A DNA stretch of 59,174 nucleotides from an uncultured Bacteroides sp. (GCA_902168085.1 CABHOP010000064.1:1-59174); one strand, 5' to 3'; numbered from the stretch's first letter, positions 1 through 8,640 are shown. Made by a program: numbers and translations. The notes: generated by a model not told the origin, from the sequence alone.

Positions 1-20
1 ACCGTAAAGCATCTTAAGTT

Positions 21-1700
21 TTGATAGATACACCTGTATTATCGGTTGATGGTTTGCAGATAGCCTTTGCAGATTTCACAGCGGTGAAGGATATACACTT
101 TCAGTTGCAGCAGGGCAAAACACTGGCTGTAGTAGGCGAAAGCGGTTCAGGCAAATCATTGACGGCACTGGCTGTGATGGGCTTATTGCCGAAGCAGGCA
201 ACGGTAAGCGGCAGCATACAACTGCATGTAGCTGGCAAGCAACACAATCTCCTTACTGCAACTGTAACGGATTGGCAGCAATTGCGTGGCAACCGCCTGG
301 GCATGGTATTCCAGGAGCCTATGAGCTCGCTGAACCCTGTGATGAAGATAGGCAGGCAACTGGCCGAGGTTATCCTTACGCATAAGCAGGTAGATAAACA
401 CACCGCTAAACAACAGGCTATAGAGTGGCTGCGCAAAGTGCAGCTACCCCATCCTGAAAAGATATACAGCCGCTACCCGCACCAGTTATCGGGCGGACAA
501 AAGCAACGGGTAATGATAGCAATGGCCATGTGCAATCATCCCGCACTACTGATAGCCGATGAGCCCACCACCGCGCTGGATGTAACGGTGCAAAAAGAAG
601 TGATAGCCCTGATGCAGCAACTGCAGCAGGAGCAAGGTACCGCTATGATATTTATCACGCACGACCTGGCACTGGCTGCTGAAATAGCCGATGAGATACT
701 GGTGCTGTATAAAGGCGAGGTAATGGAATACGGCAGCGCGCAAACCATATTGCAATCGCCTAAACATCCATATACGAAAGCATTGCTGGCGTGCAAACCA
801 TCGGAAGATAATAAGGGTAAACGCCTGCCCATCGTTGCCGATTTTTTAGAGGCAGATAAGGCAAGGGCCGATGTACTACTGACCGATACACCACAGCCAC
901 AGGTGCACACCGCAGATACACCGATACTGCAAGTCAATAACCTGCGTGTATGGTTTACCGAAAACACAGACTGGCTAGGCAGGCCGGTAGATTATTTCAA
1001 GGCGGTAGATGATGTGTCTTTTGTGCTGAACAAAGGTGAGGTGCTGGGCCTTGTAGGCGAAAGCGGTTGTGGTAAAAGCACCATCAGCCGCAGCCTGATG
1101 GGGTTACTGCCTGTACATGAAGGACAGATCATCTTTAATGGGAAAGACCTTGCAACGCTGCCACATAAAGAATGGCCGCGCATCCGCAGACAGATACAGC
1201 TGATATTCCAGGACCCCTTCGCATCGCTCAACCCACGCATGACCATTGGTGATATGCTGATGGAACCACTACGTGTGCACAACATAGTACCTGCCGGCGA
1301 ACTGAAGAAAGAAGCACAACGCCTGCTCGACCTTGTGCATCTACCCACCGATAGTATGAAGCGCTACCCGCACCAGTTTTCAGGTGGGCAGCGGCAGCGT
1401 CTGGGCATTGCAAGAGCATTGGCCCTCCGCCCGCAATTGATGATATGTGATGAAAGCGTATCGGCGCTGGATGTGAGCGTACAGGCACAGATACTCAATT
1501 TGCTGAAAGAGTTACAGGCGGAGTTCGACTTGTCTTACCTCTTCATCTCTCACGACCTGAGCGTGGTACACTACATCAGCGATCGTGTAATGGTGATGCA
1601 GGCAGGCAAGATAGTAGAAGCCGGAGAAGCCACACAGGTACTAAAACAACCCGAAAACGATTACACCAAACGACTGATAGCGGCGATGCCGGGGAGGTAA
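21..1700 (+). CDS. Peptide-type ABC transporter, fused double ATP-binding protein
   Basis: This 559-aa protein carries two ABC nucleotide-binding domains in one chain, as in the DppD-DppF/YejF type of oligopeptide, dipeptide or nickel importer. The first half (about residues 5-260) has Walker A GESGSGKS, signature LSGGQ and a Walker B ending in ADEP. The second half (about 300-555) has GESGCGKS, SGGQRQR and the variant Walker B end CDES that is common in this family. It would power a membrane permease that is not in the window. The start is TTG at 21, because an in-frame stop lies at 15-17 and the first domain begins at once. It converges on the cupin gene 5 nt away with no clear terminator. 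The substrate cannot be told from the ATPase alone. Confidence 0.9.
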   Translation: MIDTPVLSVDGLQIAFADFTAVKDIHFQLQQGKTLAVVGESGSGKSLTALAVMGLLPKQATVSGSIQLHVAGKQHNLLTATVTDWQQLRGNRLGMVFQEPMSSLNPVMKIGRQLAEVILTHKQVDKHTAKQQAIEWLRKVQLPHPEKIYSRYPHQLSGGQKQRVMIAMAMCNHPALLIADEPTTALDVTVQKEVIALMQQLQQEQGTAMIFITHDLALAAEIADEILVLYKGEVMEYGSAQTILQSPKHPYTKALLACKPSEDNKGKRLPIVADFLEADKARADVLLTDTPQPQVHTADTPILQVNNLRVWFTENTDWLGRPVDYFKAVDDVSFVLNKGEVLGLVGESGCGKSTISRSLMGLLPVHEGQIIFNGKDLATLPHKEWPRIRRQIQLIFQDPFASLNPRMTIGDMLMEPLRVHNIVPAGELKKEAQRLLDLVHLPTDSMKRYPHQFSGGQRQRLGIARALALRPQLMICDESVSALDVSVQAQILNLLKELQAEFDLSYLFISHDLSVVHYISDRVMVMQAGKIVEAGEATQVLKQPENDYTKRLIAAMPGR

Positions 1701-1704
1701 AAGA

Positions 1705-2073
1705 TCAGATATGTTCTAAGGTGTGTTTCGTTAGCTCACTCCCTGCATCGCCTGTGTTAAGCGTTGTAGCAGGTTCAAACAGCATGACGCATACCTCTTC
1801 ATCTGCTACCGGGCGGTGCTCAACACCTTTAGGTACTATCAGGAATTCGTTTTCATTCAGTGTGATGGTCTTATCGCGATACTCCATCCTGAAGCTGCCT
1901 TTGATGACAAAGAACATTTCATCTTCATTATCATGTTTATGCCATACAAACTCGCCTTTGAACTTTACCAGCTTCACATGCTGGCCATTCAGCTCACCCA
2001 CCACCTTCGGGCTCCAGTGCTCTGAAAACAAAGCCAGTTTTTCTGCAAGGTTTACTTTATCCATATATCTCAT
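1705..2073 (-). CDS. Small single-domain cupin protein
   Basis: This 122-aa protein folds as a cupin by motif. Motif 1 is visible as a glycine followed by HKH, then a glutamate and a conserved glycine (about residues 40-62). Motif 2 holds PKGVEH (about 82-87). The His and Glu residues would bind a divalent metal. The substrate or reaction cannot be inferred. It is the last gene of a minus-strand operon: its ATG overlaps the stop of the DUF1493-like gene by one base (TAATG), which suggests translational coupling. A second in-frame ATG at 2064 (MDKVN) is an equally good start. Small cupins of this kind are often annotated only as cupin domain proteins. Confidence 0.85.
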   Translation of the reverse strand: MRYMDKVNLAEKLALFSEHWSPKVVGELNGQHVKLVKFKGEFVWHKHDNEDEMFFVIKGSFRMEYRDKTITLNENEFLIVPKGVEHRPVADEEVCVMLFEPATTLNTGDAGSELTKHTLEHI

Positions 2074-2411
2074 TACGAAGTGATAATGCTTTCATCCAGC
2101 TTTCCTGCTACAATACCGTTCAGTAAATGTTGTATAGTTAATTTTTTACGAGCCGAGTATTGGTTTCTAAAGAAACGCCTGAGTGTATGTTTTAAAAGTA
2201 AATTTCCACCTTCGGCACTTATATAATCTGCAGCCATAAATTGTGACACATCTACATTATATTCTTTGCTGTATGCCAAGATGAAGTCTATTGCATCGTC
2301 GCCCATTAATAGCAGATCATCCTCTATATCAGAATGGAGATTCAATTTCTCAATGTCTGCGAAGCAGTGCTTCTCGAGGAATAGTTTAAAAGCCTCAAAT
2401 TCAGTGTTCAT
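2073..2411 (-). CDS. DUF1493-like acyl-carrier-like small protein
   Basis: This is a 112-aa acidic protein with no signal peptide. Its layout resembles DUF1493: an early DDLLLMGDDA segment, then FNVD-like YNVDVSQF, and a C-terminal KKLTIQHLLNGIVAGK block that fits the family's L-T-I-x-x-L ... G pattern. DUF1493 proteins are related in fold to acyl carrier proteins. I do not see a clear DSL phosphopantetheine serine, so carrier activity is unproven. It begins 6 nt after the uvrA stop and overlaps the cupin start, so it is the middle gene of uvrA - DUF1493-like - cupin. The family call comes from motif memory, not a search. Confidence 0.6.
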   Translation of the reverse strand: MNTEFEAFKLFLEKHCFADIEKLNLHSDIEDDLLLMGDDAIDFILAYSKEYNVDVSQFMAADYISAEGGNLLLKHTLRRFFRNQYSARKKLTIQHLLNGIVAGKLDESIITS

Positions 2412-2417
2412 ATGCTA

Positions 2418-5249
2418 TTACATATACCGCCCCGTATAGCTTTCTTTTATCTTCTTCAAGCCTTCAGGTGCACCTTCGTACAGCAGATAGCCACCACCGG
2501 CACCACCTTCGGGGCCCAGGTCTATTACCCAGTCGGCGCTTTTTATTACATCGGTATTGTGTTCTATCACCAGTATGCTGTGCCCTTGCTCTATCAGTGC
2601 ATCAAAAGAACCCAGCAGCTTTTTAATATCATGAAAGTGCAGCCCTGTAGTAGGCTCATCAAAAATGAAAAGCACTTTCTCTTTAGCAGCACCCTTACCT
2701 AAGAACGATGCCAACTTCACGCGCTGTGCTTCACCACCGCTTAGCGTATCGCTGCTTTGCCCCAGCTTTACATAACCCAGCCCCACATCGCTCAATGGTT
2801 GTAGCGCAGCGGCTATACGTTTATCATCTTTAAAGAATGCTATAGATTCATCTACGCTCATCTCCAGTATCTCATACACATTCTTAGTGCGATAGGTTAC
2901 TTCCAGTACTTCATCCTTAAAGCGTTTGCCCTTGCAGCTTTCGCACAGCAGGTGCACATCGGCCAGGAACTGCATCTCTACTATTACTTCACCCTCACCC
3001 TTGCAGGTATCGCATCGTCCACCATCGGTATTGAAAGAGAAATGCTTTTCTGCAAAGCCACGCATTTTAGACAGTGGTTGTTTTGCAAATAGCTTGCGTA
3101 TCTCATCCCATGCCTTGATGTAGGTAACCGGGTTACTACGCGATGATTTGCCTATCGGGTTTTGGTCTACCATTTCTACATGGGCTATATGGCCCAGGTC
3201 GCCACCCAGGTACTTATGGATGCCGGGGCGATCGGTACCTTCTCCATAATGCTTTTGCAGGGCAGGGTACAGGGTTTGTTTTACCAGTGTGGTCTTACCG
3301 CTACCACTCACCCCCGTTACTACACACATCACATTCAGCGGAAAGTCTACATTCACATCTTTCAGGTTATTTTGCCTGCAGCCTTCTATACGTATGGCTC
3401 CTTTCGGCTTCCGCTTGATGGCGGGTACATCTATCTGCATAGCGCCGCTCAGGTATTGACCGGTAAGGCTCATCTTATTTTTGATGAGTTCTTTATACGG
3501 GCCCGCAGCTACTACCTCACCACCCAGATGGCTGGCCAGCGGCCCCATGTCTATAATATAGTCCGCCTCGCGCATCATCATATCATCGTGCTCTACCACT
3601 ACTACGGTATTGCCCAGGTCGCGCAGGTTCTTCAGTACATTTATCAGTCGCTCCGTATCTCTTGAATGCAGGCCAATGCTCGGTTCATCCAATATGTATA
3701 AAGAGTCGGTCAGGTTACTGCCCAAAAACTTGGTAAGCTGTATACGCTGGCTCTCACCACCACTTAGTGTATTGGCCAGGCGGTTGAGTGTCAGGTATCC
3801 CAGCCCCACATCCAGCAGCGTTTTCAGGCGCTGGTTTATTTCTATCAGTATACGTTTACCTATCTGTGCATCATGCTCGCTCAGTTCCAGTTGCTGAAAC
3901 CAATTATATAAGTCGACCGATGGCATGAACATCAGGTTGGCTATAGTGCTGCCCGCCACCTTTACATACATCGCTTCTTTACGCAGCCTTGCACCTTTGC
4001 AGGTAGGGCAGGTAGTGCGGCCACGATAGCGTGCTTGCATCACCCGGTATTGCACCTTATATAGGTTTTGTTCTACCATGCTGAAGAAGTCGCGGATGCC
4101 ATTCACCTTGCTGTTACCTTCCCATAATAGCTCATATTCGCTTTCGGTAAGGTCGTGCACAGGTGTATGTATCGGAAAATCGAAACGGGCTGCCGTACGT
4201 ATGAATGATGACTGCCATTCGCCCATCTTTTCGCCACGCCAGCAGGCCACGGCGCCTTCATATACGCTCAGTCTTTTATCGGGTATCACCAGGTCTTCAT
4301 CAATACCCAGTACCTGCCCGAAGCCTTCGCAATGCGGACAAGCACCATAAGGGTTATTGAAGGAAAATAGGTTGGGCGATGGTTCTTCAAAGGTCATCCC
4401 ATCGGCCTCAAAGCGGTTGTTGAAATGCACCATTTCTTTACCATCCAGTTCCAGCGTGCATTCGCCTTCACTTTCGTAAAAGGCGGTCTGTATGCTATCG
4501 GCCAGGCGGTGCAGGTCGTCCTCGTCAAATGCTTTTACTACTATGCGGTCTATCAGCAGGTATATCTCTTTTGCCGGTAGTTGCACCGTATCGCTCAGCA
4601 CATCTTCTATGCGTATCGGTTTATCTTCCCCTTTGGCATGCACACGGCTGAAGCCCTTTTGCATCAGTATATTCAGCTCTTCATTCACACTGCGGCCATA
4701 GCGGGTTACCAGCGGCACTATTATCTGCACTTTGGTGCCGGTGGCCAGTGTCTTTACATACTCTACCACATCCGTCACGCTGTCTTTCTTTACCTCTACA
4801 CCGCTTACCGGCGAATAGGTATGGCCAGCACGTGCAAACAGCAGGCGCAGGTAATCATATATTTCCGTCATACTGCCCACAGTGCTGCGAGGGGTACGCG
4901 TGGTTACTTTCTGTTCGATAGCTATGGCCGGGCATATGCCGCGTATATAGTCCACATCGGGCTTATCCATCCGCATGAGGAACTGGCGGGCATAGGCGCT
5001 AAGACTTTCCGCATAGCGGCGTTGCCCTTCGGCAAACAGGGTATCCATAGTAAGGCTGGACTTACCGCTGCCTGATACGCCCGTTACCACCACCAGCTTA
5101 TTGCGGGGGATGGCCACATCTACATTCTTCAGGTTGTGCATGCGCGCCCCCTTGATGAATATCACATCATCGCCATGCGCAGGGTCTGCGTTCTCTGCTA
5201 TCTTCGTCTTCTTAGTCCGTTCTTTATCTGCTACCGCTTTCTTTGCCAT
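2418..5249 (-). CDS. uvrA: Excinuclease ABC subunit UvrA
   Basis: UvrA is the damage-recognition ATPase of nucleotide excision repair. It works as a dimer with UvrB on DNA. The product is about 943 aa, the usual length. It shows two ABC ATPase halves: Walker A GVSGSGKSS near the N-terminus and GVSGSGKTT in the second half, signatures LSGGESQR and LSGGEAQR, and CxxC zinc pairs including CPHC, CPTCKGARL and CDTCKGEGE. The start is placed at the ATG at 5249 (MAKKAV), because the 15 residues upstream in frame look like untranslated leader. A -7 element (TAATTTTG, 5292-5299) and a 5' hairpin (5268-5287) lie upstream. Two small genes follow in the same operon. Confidence 0.97.
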   Translation of the reverse strand: MAKKAVADKERTKKTKIAENADPAHGDDVIFIKGARMHNLKNVDVAIPRNKLVVVTGVSGSGKSSLTMDTLFAEGQRRYAESLSAYARQFLMRMDKPDVDYIRGICPAIAIEQKVTTRTPRSTVGSMTEIYDYLRLLFARAGHTYSPVSGVEVKKDSVTDVVEYVKTLATGTKVQIIVPLVTRYGRSVNEELNILMQKGFSRVHAKGEDKPIRIEDVLSDTVQLPAKEIYLLIDRIVVKAFDEDDLHRLADSIQTAFYESEGECTLELDGKEMVHFNNRFEADGMTFEEPSPNLFSFNNPYGACPHCEGFGQVLGIDEDLVIPDKRLSVYEGAVACWRGEKMGEWQSSFIRTAARFDFPIHTPVHDLTESEYELLWEGNSKVNGIRDFFSMVEQNLYKVQYRVMQARYRGRTTCPTCKGARLRKEAMYVKVAGSTIANLMFMPSVDLYNWFQQLELSEHDAQIGKRILIEINQRLKTLLDVGLGYLTLNRLANTLSGGESQRIQLTKFLGSNLTDSLYILDEPSIGLHSRDTERLINVLKNLRDLGNTVVVVEHDDMMMREADYIIDMGPLASHLGGEVVAAGPYKELIKNKMSLTGQYLSGAMQIDVPAIKRKPKGAIRIEGCRQNNLKDVNVDFPLNVMCVVTGVSGSGKTTLVKQTLYPALQKHYGEGTDRPGIHKYLGGDLGHIAHVEMVDQNPIGKSSRSNPVTYIKAWDEIRKLFAKQPLSKMRGFAEKHFSFNTDGGRCDTCKGEGEVIVEMQFLADVHLLCESCKGKRFKDEVLEVTYRTKNVYEILEMSVDESIAFFKDDKRIAAALQPLSDVGLGYVKLGQSSDTLSGGEAQRVKLASFLGKGAAKEKVLFIFDEPTTGLHFHDIKKLLGSFDALIEQGHSILVIEHNTDVIKSADWVIDLGPEGGAGGGYLLYEGAPEGLKKIKESYTGRYM

Positions 5250-5267
5250 AAAACTATATTCGGAAAC

Positions 5268-5287
5268 CCCTGCCAGTTCGGGCAGGG
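5268..5287 (-). other. Hairpin in the uvrA 5' leader
   Basis: On the minus strand CCCTGCC pairs with GGCAGGG around a 6-nt loop. It sits between the upstream lipoprotein gene and the uvrA ATG. It is followed by only three T residues, so it is either a weak terminator of the upstream gene or a stem at the 5' end of the uvrA mRNA. Confidence 0.5.
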
Positions 5288-5291
5288 TGAA

Positions 5292-5299
5292 CAAAATTA
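5292..5299 (-). promoter_or_regulatory. Bacteroidota -7 promoter element for uvrA
   Basis: On the minus strand this reads TAATTTTG, a full match to TAnnTTTG. It lies 42 nt upstream of the uvrA ATG. No good -33 TTG is present 19-22 nt further upstream, so the assignment rests on the -7 box alone. Transcription would start a few bases downstream, just before the hairpin at 5268-5287. Confidence 0.45.
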
Positions 5300-5320
5300 A
5301 CGCTTTTGGGGCTTGAAAAC

Positions 5321-5797
5321 TTACAGGCGTTTGCCCCTGAATGTATCCTTTTGGGAGCTGGCATTAAGCGGCTTCACATAGTTGGTGCTATAGGTATAAT
5401 AAATGTACATAACACTATCTGTAGCCGGGTAATAAATGAAATACTCATGATAGCCACCGGGATGGCTCAAAAAGCTATTATAGTTCAAGCTGTCATGCCC
5501 TTCATACTTAAATGGCCTGTTTTTATTACAGCAATCCAGCGACACGTATATAGAATCGCGGCTATTGTTTGTAATCTGCAGATTTGTGGCCATAATAGTA
5601 TCCCATACAGTGGTTACGGTATCTATCGTCCGGGTTGTATGGCGCACCATCATTCCTGTAAATGTGCCTGTTACTTCTTCTAGTTGTTTATTACCGGCCG
5701 TGGTACCCGTATCCCCGGTCTTATCTTTCTTACAACCGGCTAAGTGCAATATCAATGCTACAAAGAGTATAGGTTTATATATTTTACTTGCTACCAT
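5321..5797 (-). CDS. Small secreted lipoprotein, unknown function
   Basis: I do not recognise this 158-aa protein. Residues 1-22 form a type II signal peptide ending in LHLAGC, so the mature protein would be lipidated on Cys22. A charged KKDKTGDTG linker follows. The mature part is rich in Thr, Asp and Tyr and probably forms beta-strands (for example VYVSLDCCNK-like and YYPATDSVMYIYYTY segments). It lies upstream of uvrA on the same strand, 71 nt from the uvrA ATG and with its own reading frame. Short lipoproteins like this are common in Bacteroidota envelopes; no role can be given. Confidence 0.75.
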   Translation of the reverse strand: MVASKIYKPILFVALILHLAGCKKDKTGDTGTTAGNKQLEEVTGTFTGMMVRHTTRTIDTVTTVWDTIMATNLQITNNSRDSIYVSLDCCNKNRPFKYEGHDSLNYNSFLSHPGGYHEYFIYYPATDSVMYIYYTYSTNYVKPLNASSQKDTFRGKRL

Positions 5798-5821
5798 GCC
5801 TATAAAGATAGAGATTATCTG

Positions 5822-6301
5822 CTATGGGATGCCCTCAGTATCCTCCTGGTTGTCGCTGTGGCTATAGTAGTTATTCTCTTCATCTTCCTCGCCTATGGCT
5901 TCGTTCGCATCATCCTGCTCGCTGCCCGGTACATCCAGGTCGGCACCCATGGTAGACAGGTCTCCACTCCGTTCATTCAGCGGGTCTCCATCATCGTCCG
6001 TATCATCAAGGCCCAGTGCATTTTTATCTTCGTCTTCGTTCATATCCATATCGCGGTCGATGGCGCCCAGTATCATTTCATCCTCTGCCGTCACATCGGC
6101 TTCCGTACCCATTACAATACCCAGGTCGTCGGTTTCGTTTTCAAGGGCTGTTTCGGCATTGGTTTTCACATCGCCATCGCCTGTTACATTCAGCTTATCC
6201 GTATGATTGGATGGCTGGGTAATATCTTCTTTAGCAGGGTAGTGCGGGTAGCCGGGGTATTGACTGCCCTCATCCGGCTTGTTTTGATTGTTGGTGCTCA
6301 T
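5822..6301 (-). CDS. Highly acidic low-complexity protein
   Basis: This protein of about 159 aa is dominated by Asp and Glu, with Asn, Gly and Thr, and has no signal peptide, membrane helix or recognisable domain. The start is set at the ATG at 6301 (MSTNNQNK), because the 22 in-frame residues further upstream look like leader. It is likely disordered. The N-terminal third is Pro/Tyr-rich (YPGYPHYP) and the rest alternates acidic runs such as DDTDDDGD and GEEDEEN. A 7-bp inverted repeat lies just upstream at 6310-6327. Coding potential is supported by a long open frame bounded by a sensible start, but the overlapping plus-strand frame is also open, so certainty is moderate. Confidence 0.6.
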   Translation of the reverse strand: MSTNNQNKPDEGSQYPGYPHYPAKEDITQPSNHTDKLNVTGDGDVKTNAETALENETDDLGIVMGTEADVTAEDEMILGAIDRDMDMNEDEDKNALGLDDTDDDGDPLNERSGDLSTMGADLDVPGSEQDDANEAIGEEDEENNYYSHSDNQEDTEGIP

Positions 6302-6309
6302 ATATATGC

Positions 6310-6327
6310 TTTTACCTAAAGGTAAAA
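6310..6327. repeat. Inverted repeat TTTTACC-TAAA-GGTAAAA
   Basis: Seven bases pair perfectly around a 4-nt spacer, just upstream of the start at 6301. It could be an operator or a leader hairpin for the acidic protein. The rest of the 6302-6656 gap is AT-rich, and I see no gene or complete promoter in it. Confidence 0.4.
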
Positions 6328-6656
6328 AACATGTGCCATTGTTTCCGTTTGTTTCCGGTTTTAACAAGCCTGCATCGGAAACAAAATGGCGATGATAAAA
6401 ATGTTGTGTTTTGTTGTGTTTTTTACTCTTTTCCTGTTTTGCAGATTAGCCGATTTTTCACACCTTTTATTAATAGCAAATATACTAATTTTTATTGTTT
6501 TTATTAATTACAGGTTTATATGGGCTTTTTTGTGGGGATAGTAATACTGACACATCCATGACACATGGTTTTATTTCGGCATGTTTTTTGGCATACCGTC
6601 TTTGAAGCGTTAACCTTCTGTTTACAACCAATTGATAAAACCCAAAAAACTACCTT

Positions 6657-7625
6657 ATGAAAAAGCTTTATGTTTCAGCAGGCGCACTGCTGCTGATAGG
6701 AGGATTAATAACGGCGTGCAATAAGAATACAGACCCCATAACGCCTATAGATAATGGCGGGGTTTACGCATCGCTGGATGCTGTATATAGCAGCCTTGAA
6801 GTGAGAGGACAGAAAATAACGATGGATGCGGCAACGGGTGGCTCTTTCAGGGGCACCAGCGGCAGCCGCTATACCTTTCAGCCCAATAGTTTCCGTACCA
6901 AGAGTGGTGGCATGGTGAGCGGTAACGTAGAAATAGAAGTACGTGAATTGCTGAAGCCATCGGATATGATATTCTCGAAAGTGCTGCCGGTAAGTAATGG
7001 GCAGCCGCTGGTATCGGGCGGCGAAGTGCAGGTAACCATCCGGCAAAGCGGGCAGGAACTGCTACTGGCCGATGGTATGACCTATAGTGTGCAGCTGCCG
7101 CAGTTTGGCGCTAATAATACAGGTATGGATTTGTTTCTTGGTGCACCCAAAGCAGAAGACCCTGTGAACGTAGTAAACTGGCAGCAAGTGCGTAAAGACA
7201 GCACCGGTGGTGGCCAGGGTGGCGGTATACCCATAGGTGGCATTGTGCATAACGGTGATACCATCACGCTTTTCAGCGATAGCGTGGGCTGGGCCAATGC
7301 AGACAGGTTCCTTACCAATCCGAATTACCAAACCTTTACTGTGAATATTACCGGCGCAAACATTACCAACAGCAACCAGGTAACAGCCTATGCCCTATAC
7401 GATACCTACAATGGCGTTTGGCCGATGATGAGCATAAGCAACAGTGGCGTGATAAGCGAAAACCACGTGCCAGATATTCCTATGCATTTTGTAGTGATAG
7501 CTATTGTAAACGGCAGGTTTTATGGCGGCATTACCAGTGTAACACCTGCCAATGGAAATACCTACACCGTAGCCCTTGCCGAAACCGACCCCAATGCATT
7601 TAAGATAAGGATAGACGGATTATAG
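6657..7625 (+). CDS. Secreted lipoprotein with Ig-like/ZU5-like N-terminal part
   Basis: This is a 322-aa protein with a type II signal peptide (lipobox ending ITAC, Cys at about residue 21) and a DPITP linker, so it is likely surface- or periplasm-facing. Residues about 55-135 follow a pattern often seen in Bacteroidota lipoproteins: a predicted strand with F-x-P-N-S-F, then G-x-V-x-G-N-V-E-I-E-V and a SGGEVQVTIR stretch, resembling ZU5/Ig-like folds. A Gly-rich linker (GGGQGGGIP, about 188-196) separates a C-terminal beta-rich part. A strong terminator follows at 7651-7672. The function is unknown. Confidence 0.8.
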   Translation: MKKLYVSAGALLLIGGLITACNKNTDPITPIDNGGVYASLDAVYSSLEVRGQKITMDAATGGSFRGTSGSRYTFQPNSFRTKSGGMVSGNVEIEVRELLKPSDMIFSKVLPVSNGQPLVSGGEVQVTIRQSGQELLLADGMTYSVQLPQFGANNTGMDLFLGAPKAEDPVNVVNWQQVRKDSTGGGQGGGIPIGGIVHNGDTITLFSDSVGWANADRFLTNPNYQTFTVNITGANITNSNQVTAYALYDTYNGVWPMMSISNSGVISENHVPDIPMHFVVIAIVNGRFYGGITSVTPANGNTYTVALAETDPNAFKIRIDGL

Positions 7626-7650
7626 AGCGGTTGTTTTGTTTATATGGTAA

Positions 7651-7672
7651 AGCCCCTGCAATTGCAGGGGCT
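7651..7672 (+). terminator. Rho-independent terminator after the 6657 lipoprotein gene
   Basis: AGCCCCTGCA pairs with TGCAGGGGCT around a minimal loop and is followed by TTTT on the plus strand. It ends the 6657-7625 transcript. Confidence 0.8.
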
Positions 7673-7713
7673 TTTGAGTTATGATGATGTATAAGCGATG
7701 TATGTGCAGGAAC

Positions 7714-7757
7714 CCGGTTGAAAGTGAGCAGCACCGTTACTGCTCACTTTTAACCGG
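7714..7757. other. Long hairpin without a U tract
   Basis: CCGGTTGAAAGTGAGCAG pairs with CTGCTCACTTTTAACCGG over 18 positions with one G-T pair, leaving an 8-nt loop. No T run follows on either strand. It lies between two convergent genes, 42 nt after a normal terminator. Confidence 0.7.
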
Positions 7758-7768
7758 CAGGGGCGGGG

Positions 7769-8269
7769 CTATGAAATGCTTTTGCGCATTACATAATCGT
7801 TCAGGATGAAACCTTTGCCGATTTCGATGTCTTCGCTTTTCACGATTCCGAACCCCATTTTTTCATAAAATCTTACAGCCGGGTTGTTACGGTTCACATT
7901 CAGTTCCATAACATTTTTACCGGCCTCTGTCAATGCCTGTTCTACAGCGCTTATCAGCATGCGGCCATAGCCTTGTCCCTGTGCTTCGGGCAGGCAATAT
8001 AGCTTGTGCACTTTAATAACGCTTTCATCGTCAGGCAATGCAGCATACGCAGCAAATCCCTTTGGTTCACCATCTTCGGTAAGCAGCAGGTAAGTCTGCT
8101 CGCCGTTGGCGATTTGCTGTTCAATTTTGTCGAGCTCGTAAATACTATCGAGCATGTACCTTATATGCCCCGGTGAAATAATTGGCATATAGGTGGGCCA
8201 CCATATTGTTTCCGCGAGTACACGGATGATGGCTGCATCATCGGGGGTTGCTAGGTGTATCGCTATCAT
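7769..8269 (-). CDS. GNAT-family N-acetyltransferase
   Basis: This protein of about 166 aa has the GCN5-related acetyltransferase fold. The acetyl-CoA loop is visible as LPEAQGQGYGRMLI (an R/Q-x-x-G-x-G/A-type motif, about residues 98-111), preceded by a KVHKLYCL strand. The C-terminal NPAVRFYEKMGF block matches motif B. It would transfer acetyl from acetyl-CoA to an amine that cannot be named. The start is the ATG at 8269 (MIAIHL), because the in-frame upstream residues are not domain-like. It is divergent from the small gene at 8353. Confidence 0.9.
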   Translation of the reverse strand: MIAIHLATPDDAAIIRVLAETIWWPTYMPIISPGHIRYMLDSIYELDKIEQQIANGEQTYLLLTEDGEPKGFAAYAALPDDESVIKVHKLYCLPEAQGQGYGRMLISAVEQALTEAGKNVMELNVNRNNPAVRFYEKMGFGIVKSEDIEIGKGFILNDYVMRKSIS

Positions 8270-8352
8270 ATTGCAATTATAGTATTTTAGTTTGAGATTA
8301 ATATTTGGGCAGGCATTGCTTTTTTCCCTGCCTGTTAGTAAATTCACACATC

Positions 8353-8523
8353 ATGAAGAAGTTGATCATTTTAGCGGGTGCTTTGATCGCCCTTTCAGCA
8401 ATAATGGAATCTTGCGGCTCACCAAACAAAATACCGCGTCCGCAGCGCCATCCACGTCCGCCAAAACCAATGGCAATGGTAACACCAGCTACTGCACCGG
8501 CAGCGGTTATAGTGGTGGGATAG
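8353..8523 (+). CDS. Very small proline-rich lipoprotein candidate
   Basis: This is a 56-aa peptide starting MKKLIILAGALIALSA, a good signal sequence, followed by a Cys at about residue 21 (MESCGS) that could be a relaxed lipobox. The mature part is Pro/Arg-rich (IPRPQRHPRPPKP) and then Ala/Val-rich. I recognise no family. A clear terminator at 8555-8571 supports a real transcript. The gene is short, and only the signal sequence and the terminator back it. Confidence 0.6.
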   Translation: MKKLIILAGALIALSAIMESCGSPNKIPRPQRHPRPPKPMAMVTPATAPAAVIVVG

Positions 8524-8554
8524 TTCCGCTCCATTACACACATATTTAACAATT

Positions 8555-8571
8555 CCCGGCCCTACGCCGGG
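8555..8571 (+). terminator. Rho-independent terminator after the 8353 gene
   Basis: CCCGGC pairs with GCCGGG around a 5-nt loop and is followed by CTTTTG on the plus strand. Confidence 0.75.
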
Positions 8572-8640
8572 CTTTTGTGTTTTAACCCCGGGTGATATTA
8601 TAACCTGTAATAACGGGAAATATTGTTGCCGGTAAATACA

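Noticed and set aside
5744-6319. Plus-strand frame of about 190 codons opposite the acidic protein gene
   Set aside because: Its product is hydrophobic with Ile/Val/Phe runs from the complement of Asp/Glu codons, and it has no plausible start signals; the minus-strand frame is the better call.
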